The translations under genes were made by a program, and so were the position numbers. A model generated the notes under the pieces. The model ran no database searches and was not told where the DNA came from. It was given only the letters and a program-made list of their open reading frames with translations. Of a DNA stretch of 64,000 bases, positions 1 to 8,081 are shown one piece after another; the first letter of the stretch is position 1; every line of letters begins with the position of its first letter. Source of the DNA: Polyangium spumosum (GTDB lineage Bacteria; Myxococcota_A; Polyangia; Polyangiales; Polyangiaceae); contig NZ_WJIE01000002.1 in NCBI RefSeq assembly GCF_009649845.1, positions 868,001 to 932,000 of the forward strand, written 5' to 3'.

Positions 1-747
1 GACATGAACTACATCATCCTCGACGCGAAATACGAGAACGTGCACAACGACTCGTGGCGCACCGTCGGCGTGAACCACGACCTCACGATCCACGCCTCGC
101 TCGACGAGCGCGTGATCGGCGATCAGACGATCTCGATCGGCGGGAACGAGACCCTCACCGTCTCCGGCCAGCGCATCAAGACCGTGTCGGGCAACGAGAC
201 GGAGACGGTGGGCGGCTCGCGGAACATCCGCATCGGCGACGCGCACCGCACCTCCGTGCGGGGAGATCGCACGCTCTCGGTGGGCGGATCGATGATCGAG
301 ATCACGCCGAACAGCATCAACCAGACGGCGCGCGACGTGGTGACGGTCGTGGGCGGCAGCGTCGTGAAGATCGCGGGCGAGGACGTCTCGGAGGCGGCGC
401 GCAAGGACTCGACGCAGGTGATCTCGGGCTCGAAGATCGAGGTCGCGAAGAAGGATCGGGCGCTCGACGTGGACACCGAGTGGACCGAGGAGGTGGCGAG
501 CTCCATCGTCTGCGTGTCGAACGAGAAGTACCTCGACAACGCCGACACCACCGCGACGTGGATCGTCGCCGACTCGGTCCTCGGCAGCGCGCCCGTCGTG
601 CACATCGAGGCGATCGACTCGATCCGGCTCACCTGCGGGAGCAGCGTGCTCACGCTGACGCCGGAGGCGATCACGATCACGACCCAGAACCTCGATCTGT
701 CCGGCGCGACGCTCGACGCCGACAGCGAGCTTGTCGAGCACAACTGA
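1..747 (+). CDS. vgrG: VgrG tip protein, C-terminal part (5' cut by window edge)
   Basis: The frame is open to the left edge, so the gene almost certainly starts outside the window; the ATG at 4 is an internal Met. The visible 248 residues are a run of short repeats of the type SIGGNETLTVSG, SGNETETVGGS and RTLSVGGS. These make the triangular beta-helix needle in the C-terminal half of VgrG, the trimeric spike of the type VI secretion tail. The same repeat style is seen in the complete VgrG immediately downstream. The protein ends soon after the helix (LSGATLDADSELVEHN), so no C-terminal effector domain is fused. Whether the missing 5' part has the gp27/gp5 base cannot be seen. Stop codon and the next gene's ribosome site overlap. 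Confidence 0.8.
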   Translation, partial: DMNYIILDAKYENVHNDSWRTVGVNHDLTIHASLDERVIGDQTISIGGNETLTVSGQRIKTVSGNETETVGGSRNIRIGDAHRTSVRGDRTLSVGGSMIEITPNSINQTARDVVTVVGGSVVKIAGEDVSEAARKDSTQVISGSKIEVAKKDRALDVDTEWTEEVASSIVCVSNEKYLDNADTTATWIVADSVLGSAPVVHIEAIDSIRLTCGSSVLTLTPEAITITTQNLDLSGATLDADSELVEHN

Positions 748-757
748 GGAGGACGCC

Positions 758-2968
758 GTGGCAACCGAGGATCCGGTCCTTTATTTCATCGAGCTCGGCG
801 GCACGACCTACCGGGTGACGACGGTCTCGGGCGAAGAGGCGCTCTCGCGGACGTACCGCTTCGAGATCACGCTGCACGTCGAGCCCACCGATCCGCTCGA
901 CCCCGACGCGCTCGTCTTCTCCGACGCGACGCTCGAGCTCGCGCGCGAGGGCACGCTCCGGCGCATCCAGGGCGTCGTGACCCGGATCAAGCGCGCCGCC
1001 ACGCGCAAGGGCAACGCGGGCACGGGCCAAGTCACGCTCGTCCTCGAGCCGCGCCTCGCGACGGCCCGGCACCGCATGGACATCCGCATCTTCCGCGACA
1101 AATCGGCCCCCGAGATCGTGGCCGAGGTGATCGGGGCGCACGGCGTCGCGGTCGAACAGCGCCTCGTCGGCTCGTACGTCAAGCGCCCCTACTGCGTGCA
1201 GATGCGCGAGTCGGACCTCGATTTCGCGGCGCGCCTCTGCGAGGACGAGGGGATCTTCTACGTCGTCGACGACGAGGGCCGCATGGTGCTCGGCGACTTC
1301 ACGAGCGCCTACGTCGACGGCCCGGGCGCGCTCGCCTTCCACCACGACTCGGGTTTGCACGGGCAACGCGACGCCGTCTACGAGGTCGGCTGGGCCGGGC
1401 GCGCGACGGCGGGCAAGGTCTCGCTGCGTGATTTCAACCCCGAGCGCCCGCGCCTCGACATGGACGTCTCCGCGAAGGGCCCGACGGCGTGGGGGCCCGA
1501 GTGGTACGACTATCCGGGCGAATACGAGCTGCCCGCGCAGGGCCAGGCCAAGGCGAACCTGCGCGCCCAGGCGCTCGCCTGCGCGAAAAAACGTCTGGCC
1601 GGACGGACCACGGCGCCGCGCACGATCACGGGCGGGCTCTTCACGCTCGTCGACGCGCCGCCGGGCGTGGAGGACGGCGAGTACGTCGTGACGAAGATCG
1701 TGCACGCCTGGGATCGCGCCACGAGCGCGTTTTCGCTCGGCTTCGAGGCGCTGCCCGGGAGCACGGTGTACCGGCCGCCGGTCGAGACCTACGTCCCGAC
1801 CCTGCCGAACCCGCTCACGGGCTTCGTGACGGGGCCCGAGGGCGCCGACATCCACACGGACCCGTGGGGCCGCGTGAAGGTGCATTTCCCCTGGGATCGG
1901 CTGCAGCCGAAGGACGACACCTGCTCGCACTGGATCCCGATCCTGCAGGACAACACGGGCCGCTCGTCGGCGATGCCGCGTATCGGCTGGGAGGTGCTCT
2001 GCCAGTTCCTCGAGGGGGATCCGGACAGGCCCGTCGTGCTCGGTCGTGTCTTCAACGCGGCCGATCCCTTCATGGAGGAGCTGCCGATCCGCAAGATGCG
2101 CACCTCGCTCCAGTCGCTGACCTCGCCCCGCCGGAAGGACGGACCTTCGGGCTACAACATGATCCGCTTCGACGACCTCGCGGGCGCGCAGGAGATCCAC
2201 CTCCACGCCCAGAAGGACCAGAACATCGTCGTCGCGAACGACCAGGACGAGAAGGTCGGCGCCGCCGAGGCGAAGCTCGTCAAGGGGCACGAGCAGATCC
2301 GCGTCGGCGCGAACGAGACCATCGACGTGACCGTCGACAGCTCGTCGAAGGTGGACAGCAACCAGCGCGTGACGATCGGCGGGAATCGCACGGCGAAGAT
2401 CACGGGCCACCAGACCGACTCGGTCGAGAAGGATCACAGGATCGGGATCGGCGGCTCGCACCTGCGCGACATGCACACCGACGACAACGTCGCGGTCGAG
2501 CAGAACATGACGGAGCTCATCGCGGGCCACGTCTTCGAGCAGTCCGGCCAGACGAACGCGGTCACGGGCGGCAACTCCTCGGTGCTCGTCGTGGGCGGCT
2601 CGATCGTGGAGGTCGCCAAGCGCAACAAGAGCGAGACCACGGAGAAGAACCGCACCGAGACCGTGAGCGGCCTCGTCTTCCAGATGGCCGACGAGAGACA
2701 CGCGTCGCGCGCCGAGGAGTCACGCACGACGACCGTCGCGGGCAGCTACGTGGTCTCCTCGCTGAAGGAGCTGCTGCTCGCGGGGCTCGACGAGCTCCGG
2801 ATCGAGTCGACCGACACGGCCCTCTCGGCCCCCGAGATCACGCTGAAGGTCGGCGAGACCGAGATCCACCTGAAGGGCGGCACGATCGACATGAAGGCGC
2901 CGAGCGAGATCACGGTCGACACGCAGCAGGCGAACAACCTCGGATCGTCGACGTCGTCGCAGAACTGA
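758..2968 (+). CDS. vgrG: VgrG, type VI secretion tail-spike protein (complete)
   Basis: A full-length VgrG of 736 residues. The N-terminal gp27-like half begins LYFIELGGTTYRVTTVSGEE. The OB-fold junction carries the family signature IHTDPWGRVKVHFPWD near residues 365-380, followed by a GARIGWEVLCQFLEGDPDRP-like gp5 segment. A beta-helix of Gly-Gly repeats then runs to the C terminus. No extra catalytic domain follows, so it is a structural spike that should carry cargo through the PAAR-like protein encoded downstream. GTG at 758 is preferred because GAGGAGG lies 5 nt upstream and overlaps the previous stop; the in-frame TTG at 731 would lie inside the previous gene. It is the second VgrG in tandem, and the first gene is translationally linked to it. 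Confidence 0.93.
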   Translation: MATEDPVLYFIELGGTTYRVTTVSGEEALSRTYRFEITLHVEPTDPLDPDALVFSDATLELAREGTLRRIQGVVTRIKRAATRKGNAGTGQVTLVLEPRLATARHRMDIRIFRDKSAPEIVAEVIGAHGVAVEQRLVGSYVKRPYCVQMRESDLDFAARLCEDEGIFYVVDDEGRMVLGDFTSAYVDGPGALAFHHDSGLHGQRDAVYEVGWAGRATAGKVSLRDFNPERPRLDMDVSAKGPTAWGPEWYDYPGEYELPAQGQAKANLRAQALACAKKRLAGRTTAPRTITGGLFTLVDAPPGVEDGEYVVTKIVHAWDRATSAFSLGFEALPGSTVYRPPVETYVPTLPNPLTGFVTGPEGADIHTDPWGRVKVHFPWDRLQPKDDTCSHWIPILQDNTGRSSAMPRIGWEVLCQFLEGDPDRPVVLGRVFNAADPFMEELPIRKMRTSLQSLTSPRRKDGPSGYNMIRFDDLAGAQEIHLHAQKDQNIVVANDQDEKVGAAEAKLVKGHEQIRVGANETIDVTVDSSSKVDSNQRVTIGGNRTAKITGHQTDSVEKDHRIGIGGSHLRDMHTDDNVAVEQNMTELIAGHVFEQSGQTNAVTGGNSSVLVVGGSIVEVAKRNKSETTEKNRTETVSGLVFQMADERHASRAEESRTTTVAGSYVVSSLKELLLAGLDELRIESTDTALSAPEITLKVGETEIHLKGGTIDMKAPSEITVDTQQANNLGSSTSSQN

Positions 2969-2977
2969 GGCAGGACG

Positions 2978-3739
2978 ATGGCCCACGCGAACTACATCTA
3001 TCGAATCCTCCACCGGCCAGCGTCGCGCGCCCGCGCCCTCGTGAACGGCATTCCGATCTACCAGCGCACGCCGACGGCGAACGTCACGCCGGTCGGACCG
3101 CTGACGCACTGGCTCGTCTCGGGCGAGAACACGATCACGGTCGAGCTCTTCCCGGCCCCGCCCTCGCCGCTCACACCCTACCTCGGGCCGCATTTCGCGA
3201 TCTTCGTGCTCGACGCGGAGGACCAGGACACGCCCCTCTTCTCGTGGGAATACCCCACGAGCGTCGCGAGCCTCGGCCTGCCGATCGAGCTGCCGCTCGT
3301 GGGCGGCGGCGCGCTCCACATCCCGGGCGAGTTGCCCGAGCCCGTCTATCGGCGCGGCTCGCGCGAGGATTTTCCGGTGGAGGGCACGCGCGAGCAGATC
3401 GACGCCGTGCGCGAGCTCTACGACGCGTTCGCCACGCGCGACGCGGCGCGCTTCGAGGCCGCGATGGAGCTCAAGGTCACGACGTTCGAGCGATATTACG
3501 GGCCGCAGCCGCTCTCGCGCGTCGAGGCCTTGCAGAAGATCAACCAGCCCTGGGTGATGGAGCCCTTCGACGCGCACGACCTGCGCTTCGACCGCCACGC
3601 GGACGGCCGCGTGGCCTACGTGCGCCGCGAGTCCGGCAAACCCGCCGTGCGCGCGGTTCATCGGGACCAACCGTATTTCGGCTGGGGCTCCGATTTCTAC
3701 ATGACCCGGCTCGACGGGCGCTGGCGCATTTTCGTGTGA
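2978..3739 (+). CDS. VgrG-associated protein of unknown family
   Basis: A 253-residue soluble protein, 9 nt downstream of vgrG and before the DUF4150 gene, with GCAGGA before its ATG. I do not recognise the family. The first ~115 residues look like a beta-rich domain (VNGIPIYQRTP..VTPVGPLTHWLVSGENTITVELFP). The second half (about 135-253) begins with a helix (IDAVRELYDAFATRDAARFEA) and ends with beta strands closing in RLDGRWRIFV, which resembles an NTF2/SnoaL-like cone fold. No signal peptide or membrane segment is present. Its position between spike and PAAR-like genes suggests an adaptor, chaperone or cargo-related role in type VI secretion. This is inference from context only. Confidence 0.6.
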   Translation: MAHANYIYRILHRPASRARALVNGIPIYQRTPTANVTPVGPLTHWLVSGENTITVELFPAPPSPLTPYLGPHFAIFVLDAEDQDTPLFSWEYPTSVASLGLPIELPLVGGGALHIPGELPEPVYRRGSREDFPVEGTREQIDAVRELYDAFATRDAARFEAAMELKVTTFERYYGPQPLSRVEALQKINQPWVMEPFDAHDLRFDRHADGRVAYVRRESGKPAVRAVHRDQPYFGWGSDFYMTRLDGRWRIFV

Positions 3740-3772
3740 AGAACCCGCGGTGAGGCGACGGAGGGACGAGCG

Positions 3773-5569
3773 ATGGGCGCGACCGTAACGAACGAGGACC
3801 TCGGGATCACCACGAAGACCAGCGACCACACGGCGGCGACCGTGGGGCCGACGGACGTCTGCTACGACCCGCCGAAGCAAGTGCCCGTCCCGCACCCGAA
3901 TCACGTCACGACGGACAAGGCGGTCGAGCATACGAGCGGCAAGACGCTCTTTCAGAATGGCAACGTCGTGCGCGTCGGCGAGGCGATCACGCCGAGCGAC
4001 CCGGCGCACGCGGACACGGGCGGCGGCGTGGTGAGCGGCACGTACCGCGAGGAGGCGCGGGCGACGAGCGGCTCGCCGAACGTCCGCGTCGAGGGCAAGC
4101 CGCCCGCGCGGACCGACGACCCCACGACGCAGAACCATTCGAATACGACGGGCAAGATCTTCCAGGTCGTGCCGCCGGGGCTGCTCGACGACAACCCCGA
4201 GGAGTTCTTCAAGCGCTGCTCCTACGACACGTCGAAGATCAAGGCCGGCGACGACAAGGCCCCGTTCGTCGACAACATGCCGCAGATCGACACGAAGCGC
4301 GGCGAGACGATCACGATCGAGGCGACGCGCAAGAACGCGAAGGTGCAGAACGCGCCGCCGGAGTGTGTCCAGCCGACGCACATGAAATGGCTGGTGAGCC
4401 GATCGGGCGGCCTGACGAAGCTCGGCGCCGCGGTCCCGGAGCGGTCGGAGGAGCTCTCGGGCGACACGATCACCCTCGACGATGGCTGGAACGTGCCTTA
4501 TGGCGGGCCGATCGATTTCTCGGGCGAGTTCAAGGCCAACGAATCCGACGTGGCCAAGCGGTCGGCCATCCAGCAAAAGAACACCTACGCGCAAGAGAAC
4601 GCGGCGGCGCGTGGCTCGTCGCGGGTCGAGAATCAGGACGGGCGCCAGGCGTATCAGCAGGTCAACCAGGATCGGGACGACGCGAAGCAGATCGCGCGCA
4701 TCGCGAACACGCTGCGCACGTTCGCCGAGTTCTTGTGGGCGTGGCGCGCCTATCAGGATCCCCTGCGGATCCTGATCACCGGCCGCGCGTGCAGCGGCTC
4801 GGTCAGCTACGAGGTGCATTGTTATCCCGAGGGGGAGTACAGCTTCGATCTCCCGCTCGACGGCCTCGTCAACGCGGTGCAATGGCTCAGCCGCGCGCTC
4901 ACGGTCGTGCGGCAGGTCGGCCAGCTCGCGAACGTCCAGGTCGAGAACAGCCTCGTGGCCCCTGGCTCGGACGTGAAGATCTCCGTCAAGTTCGCCTGGA
5001 AGATCGGCGAAGAGGAGGAGATTTACCGCGCGATCCGGGAGGCGGAGCTCACGCTCACCGGGACGCTGCTCGAATGGAAGTTCGAGGTGAGCTGCCCGCT
5101 CACGAATTTCCTCTCGATCATCCCCTGGGGCGGCCGCCTCCTGGCCGAGGCCATCGGCTGGCTCATCCAGCGCATGGGCATCGAGGCGAGCGTCGGCTTC
5201 ACCGTCGAGGTGAAGCTCTCCGCGCAGGCGTTCGTGTCGTTCAAATGGACGAAGGCCAAGGGCTGGCACTGGGACTCGGCGGGGATCCGGCTCCCGATCG
5301 AGTTCAAGTTCTACTTCTTCCTCCGCGTCCAGGTGCGCGACTCGCTGCACTGCGAGGGCCGCGCCCAGGTCGAGGCCAACCCCGCGGCGGAAATCTCCCC
5401 CGGTGACGCGGGCCTCATGCTCAAATCCGCGAAGTTCGACATCAAGGTCAGCCTCAACGGCCTGATACGTGTCGACGTCTGGTTCTATTCGTACGAACAG
5501 ACGGGCTCGTGGGAGATCTGGAAAACCGAGGTTCAGGAGACCGATCTCTGCACCCTCATCTCGAATTGA
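3773..5569 (+). CDS. DUF4150 (PAAR-like) type VI secretion protein with unknown C-terminal extension
   Basis: 598 residues. Residues 1-130 match the PAAR-like DUF4150 domain, recognisable by PTDVCYDPPKQVPVPHPNH and by the later NVRVEGKPPARTDD and HSNTTGKIFQ segments. Such domains cap the VgrG spike and carry effectors. The rest is a candidate cargo domain. About 165-240 holds a small beta region with IDTKRGETITIEATRK. About 300-330 is helical (DAKQIARIANTLRTFAEFLWAW). The C terminus is a long beta-rich region with alternating hydrophobic strands (VGFTVEVKLSAQAFVSFKW, FKFYFFLRVQVRD, SAKFDIKVSLNGLIRVDVWF). I see no known toxin motif. GGAGGG lies 8 nt before the ATG. The stop codon shares one base with the ATG of the next gene. 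Confidence 0.85.
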   Translation: MGATVTNEDLGITTKTSDHTAATVGPTDVCYDPPKQVPVPHPNHVTTDKAVEHTSGKTLFQNGNVVRVGEAITPSDPAHADTGGGVVSGTYREEARATSGSPNVRVEGKPPARTDDPTTQNHSNTTGKIFQVVPPGLLDDNPEEFFKRCSYDTSKIKAGDDKAPFVDNMPQIDTKRGETITIEATRKNAKVQNAPPECVQPTHMKWLVSRSGGLTKLGAAVPERSEELSGDTITLDDGWNVPYGGPIDFSGEFKANESDVAKRSAIQQKNTYAQENAAARGSSRVENQDGRQAYQQVNQDRDDAKQIARIANTLRTFAEFLWAWRAYQDPLRILITGRACSGSVSYEVHCYPEGEYSFDLPLDGLVNAVQWLSRALTVVRQVGQLANVQVENSLVAPGSDVKISVKFAWKIGEEEEIYRAIREAELTLTGTLLEWKFEVSCPLTNFLSIIPWGGRLLAEAIGWLIQRMGIEASVGFTVEVKLSAQAFVSFKWTKAKGWHWDSAGIRLPIEFKFYFFLRVQVRDSLHCEGRAQVEANPAAEISPGDAGLMLKSAKFDIKVSLNGLIRVDVWFYSYEQTGSWEIWKTEVQETDLCTLISN

Positions 5570-7083
5570 TGTATCCGGAAAAAATACCCTTCCGCCGCAT
5601 CCTCGTCGCGGAGTCGCCCGTGCGCCCGCCCGGCGAGCGTCACGCCAAACCTTTACCTTGCCAGGTCGGCCTCCTGCCCTGGGTCGTCGATCGGAACTGG
5701 CTCACGATCTGCGTCCTCGCGACGTTTCGCTTCGACCCGAGCTCCTCGCTCTCGCCGATCCCGCTCGAGCCCGCGCCGCCGCGGCGCCTCCACGCGGGCC
5801 CGAGCGAGCCCGGCGAGCCCGCGCGTTTCGACGATTTCGTCCCCATGCGCCTGGCCGTCGATCTCACGCTGACCGGGCACGTGGAGATCCTCCCCATGCC
5901 CTCGGGGACGCTCGGGCCTCGCCTGCCGGCGCGGCACGCCGAGGTGGGCCTCGGGGATCGGCGGCTCCGGTTCGAGGTGCAGGCGGACGAACCCGGTCGA
6001 ATCCCGCTCCGGCCGCCGTACACGCGGGCGCTGCACGGCCGCGCGATCGACCTCGGCCCCGCGCCGTGCCACGACGGATCGAGGCACCATTTCCAGCACC
6101 CGGAGGACTTCGATCTCCGGGCCTACCAGGCGGGGACGTTCGAGATCGCCTACGAGCCCGACGAGGTGAAATCGATTTACATCGCGGGGCTCGGGCCGGA
6201 TCCGGCCGGCGCGATGGAGATCGCCTTGCCGGCATACGCGCCGCGCGCGCTCGTCGATTACATGCAGCCCCGCGTGCGCCGCGGGGACGTGCGGCTCTTC
6301 CTCGACGGCGTCGCGATCGACCTCGACCAGTCTACGGTCGACGTGACCTGGCGCGGGCTCGTGGAGACCACGGACAAACCACACCTCGACGTGGATCGGA
6401 TCGTCCTCGGCTGGGCGCCGCCCGCGCGCTGGACCGAGGATCCACAAGGCGCGTGGGACGACAACCTGCGCGAGCTGCCGCGCGGGAGGTTTCGTTACGC
6501 GGTCACGCGCGAGGACGCGCGCAAGGGCGAGGACCCGCCCGCGCTGCGGGAAGAAGAGCTCTTGATGGCGCGGTACGAGACGTGGGGACACCCGAACGCA
6601 GCCGAGCCGGAGATGCCGCCGCACGAGGCGGCCCAGGTCGCGGCGGAGCTCTCCGAGGGCCGGTGGACACGCGCCGAGGTGCTCGCGCGCCACGGGATCG
6701 ACGAGTACACGTGGGGGATCGAGGAGCGCGCGTGGGCGCAGAGGCTCGCGAGCGTGCGCGAGGAGCCCGACGGCGGGCCGAGCGCGGAGTACGTCCGGGC
6801 CTTCCAGCGCGCCTCGCAGGAGCTCGCGACGCCGCGGGAGGCCGAGATCACGCCGGAGGAGTTCGTGGAGATCGCGGCGAAGATGAGGCGCGAGGATCCG
6901 ACGAAGGTGCTCGCGAAGGCGGGGCTCGGGATCGCGGCGTTCGGGCGAATCGAGCGGCGGTTCCGGGAGAAGGCTGCCGAGGACAAGGCGTTCGCCGCGG
7001 AGCTCGCGCGCCTCGTGGAAGGCGAAGAGACGCGGTACGAAGGGCCGAAGGGCGGCGAGACGAGCGAGGAGGGCCGCGGATGA
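5569..7083 (+). CDS. DUF2169 type VI accessory protein
   Basis: 504 residues starting MYPEKIPFRRILVAES; the ATG at 5569 overlaps the previous stop (TGATG), which fixes the start and implies coupling. The N-terminal ~330 residues match DUF2169, a family repeatedly encoded beside VgrG and DUF4150 genes and thought to act as an adaptor for loading PAAR-like cargo (PCQVGLLPWVVDRNWLTICV, then FDLRAYQAGTFEIAYEPDEV and DSTVDVTWRGLVE-like strands). The last ~150 residues are helical and hold two copies of a motif of the form LAxxGIxxxxWxxxER (LARHGIDEYTWGIEER and LAKAGLGIAAFGRIER). A third copy is in the DUF2169 protein at 10417-12378. The stop overlaps the next ATG by 4 nt. Confidence 0.85.
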   Translation: MYPEKIPFRRILVAESPVRPPGERHAKPLPCQVGLLPWVVDRNWLTICVLATFRFDPSSSLSPIPLEPAPPRRLHAGPSEPGEPARFDDFVPMRLAVDLTLTGHVEILPMPSGTLGPRLPARHAEVGLGDRRLRFEVQADEPGRIPLRPPYTRALHGRAIDLGPAPCHDGSRHHFQHPEDFDLRAYQAGTFEIAYEPDEVKSIYIAGLGPDPAGAMEIALPAYAPRALVDYMQPRVRRGDVRLFLDGVAIDLDQSTVDVTWRGLVETTDKPHLDVDRIVLGWAPPARWTEDPQGAWDDNLRELPRGRFRYAVTREDARKGEDPPALREEELLMARYETWGHPNAAEPEMPPHEAAQVAAELSEGRWTRAEVLARHGIDEYTWGIEERAWAQRLASVREEPDGGPSAEYVRAFQRASQELATPREAEITPEEFVEIAAKMRREDPTKVLAKAGLGIAAFGRIERRFREKAAEDKAFAAELARLVEGEETRYEGPKGGETSEEGRG

Positions 7084-8081
7084 CGATGGGGTTCGTCGCG
7101 GGCGTGGGGATGTCGTCGCCGCTCGGGCTCGACGCGCGGCAATCGGCGCTCGTCTTGCGCGCGCGAAAGATGTCGCCGGGCAGGACCGGGCACAAGGATC
7201 GGCGCGGCGGCTTCGCGGGGGACGTGCGCTCGCTGCGCCTCGACGACGCGCTCACGGGCCGCGAGCGGCTGATCGAGCTGGCCAGGCCGGCGCTCGCGGA
7301 GGCCGTGCGCGGGCTCGGCGCGGCGAAGGGTCCGATCCCGCTCTTCGTGTCGCTGCCGCCGCGGCGCGCGGAGGCGGAAGAGCCACTCGGCCCGGATTTC
7401 CTCGACGTGCTCGGCAAACGCGCGGGCGTCGACGTCGCGCTCGCGGCGTCGGAGGCCGTGGTGCTGGGGCACGCGGGGTTCGCGGCGGCGCTCGCGAAGG
7501 GCCTCGCGGCGCTCGCCGCGCCCGGGGCGGGCCCGTGCGTGGTCGTGGGCGGCGTGGACAGCCATCACGATCCGGCGGTGCTCGCGGCGCTGGACGAGGA
7601 GCGGCGCTTGCACGCCGAGGGGGCGTGGAACGGGTTCATCCCGTCGGAGGCGGCGGCGTTCGTGGTGCTCGCGCGGCAGGGCGCGGCGCCGCCGCTCGCG
7701 CGGCTGCTCGCGGTCGCGACGGGGATGGAGCGCGAGGACGGGACCGAGATCGGCGAGGCCGCGACGGAGGTCGCGCGAAACGTGGCGGGGGTGATGCGCG
7801 CGCCCGTGCCCTGGGTCTTGCCGGACGTGAACGGGGAGCGGCACCGCGTGAAGGAGTGGAGCTTCGTGCGTATCCGGAACCGGGAGGCCTTCGACGAGGC
7901 CAGGACCGTCGAGACGCGCCTCTACGACGAGCTCGGCGACGTGGGCGCGGCGAGCGGCGCGGTGCACGCCGCGTACGCCTGTTTGGCCTTCCGGCTCGGG
8001 TTCGCCCCCGCGCCGGAGGTGCTCGTCACGCTCGCCTCGGAAGGCCCCGCGCGCGGCGCGTTTGCCCTGGGGGCCGCATGA
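7080..8081 (+). CDS. Ketosynthase/thiolase-fold protein without catalytic residues, type VI island
   Basis: 333 residues, starting in ATGA overlap with the preceding DUF2169 gene. The layout is that of beta-ketoacyl synthases: VAGVGMSSPLG at the N terminus, PCVVVGGVDSHHDP and GFIPSEAAAFVVLAR in the middle, and LGDVGAASGAVHAAYACLAF near the end, which corresponds to the GHxxGAAG block. The nucleophile region reads ALAASEAVVLGHAGFAAAL and has no Cys, and the final His of GHxxGAAG is replaced by Ala. It is therefore unlikely to condense acyl groups. Ketosynthase-like proteins of this kind occur in DUF2169/DUF4150 type VI islands with no known role. A scaffold or effector-handling function is my inference. 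Confidence 0.75.
   Translation: MTMGFVAGVGMSSPLGLDARQSALVLRARKMSPGRTGHKDRRGGFAGDVRSLRLDDALTGRERLIELARPALAEAVRGLGAAKGPIPLFVSLPPRRAEAEEPLGPDFLDVLGKRAGVDVALAASEAVVLGHAGFAAALAKGLAALAAPGAGPCVVVGGVDSHHDPAVLAALDEERRLHAEGAWNGFIPSEAAAFVVLARQGAAPPLARLLAVATGMEREDGTEIGEAATEVARNVAGVMRAPVPWVLPDVNGERHRVKEWSFVRIRNREAFDEARTVETRLYDELGDVGAASGAVHAAYACLAFRLGFAPAPEVLVTLASEGPARGAFALGAA

Noticed and set aside
677-5350. Long minus-strand open frames opposite the VgrG and DUF4150 genes
   Set aside because: They are shadows of high-GC coding DNA: Arg/His-rich low-complexity translations with no ribosome sites, opposite clearly recognisable genes.
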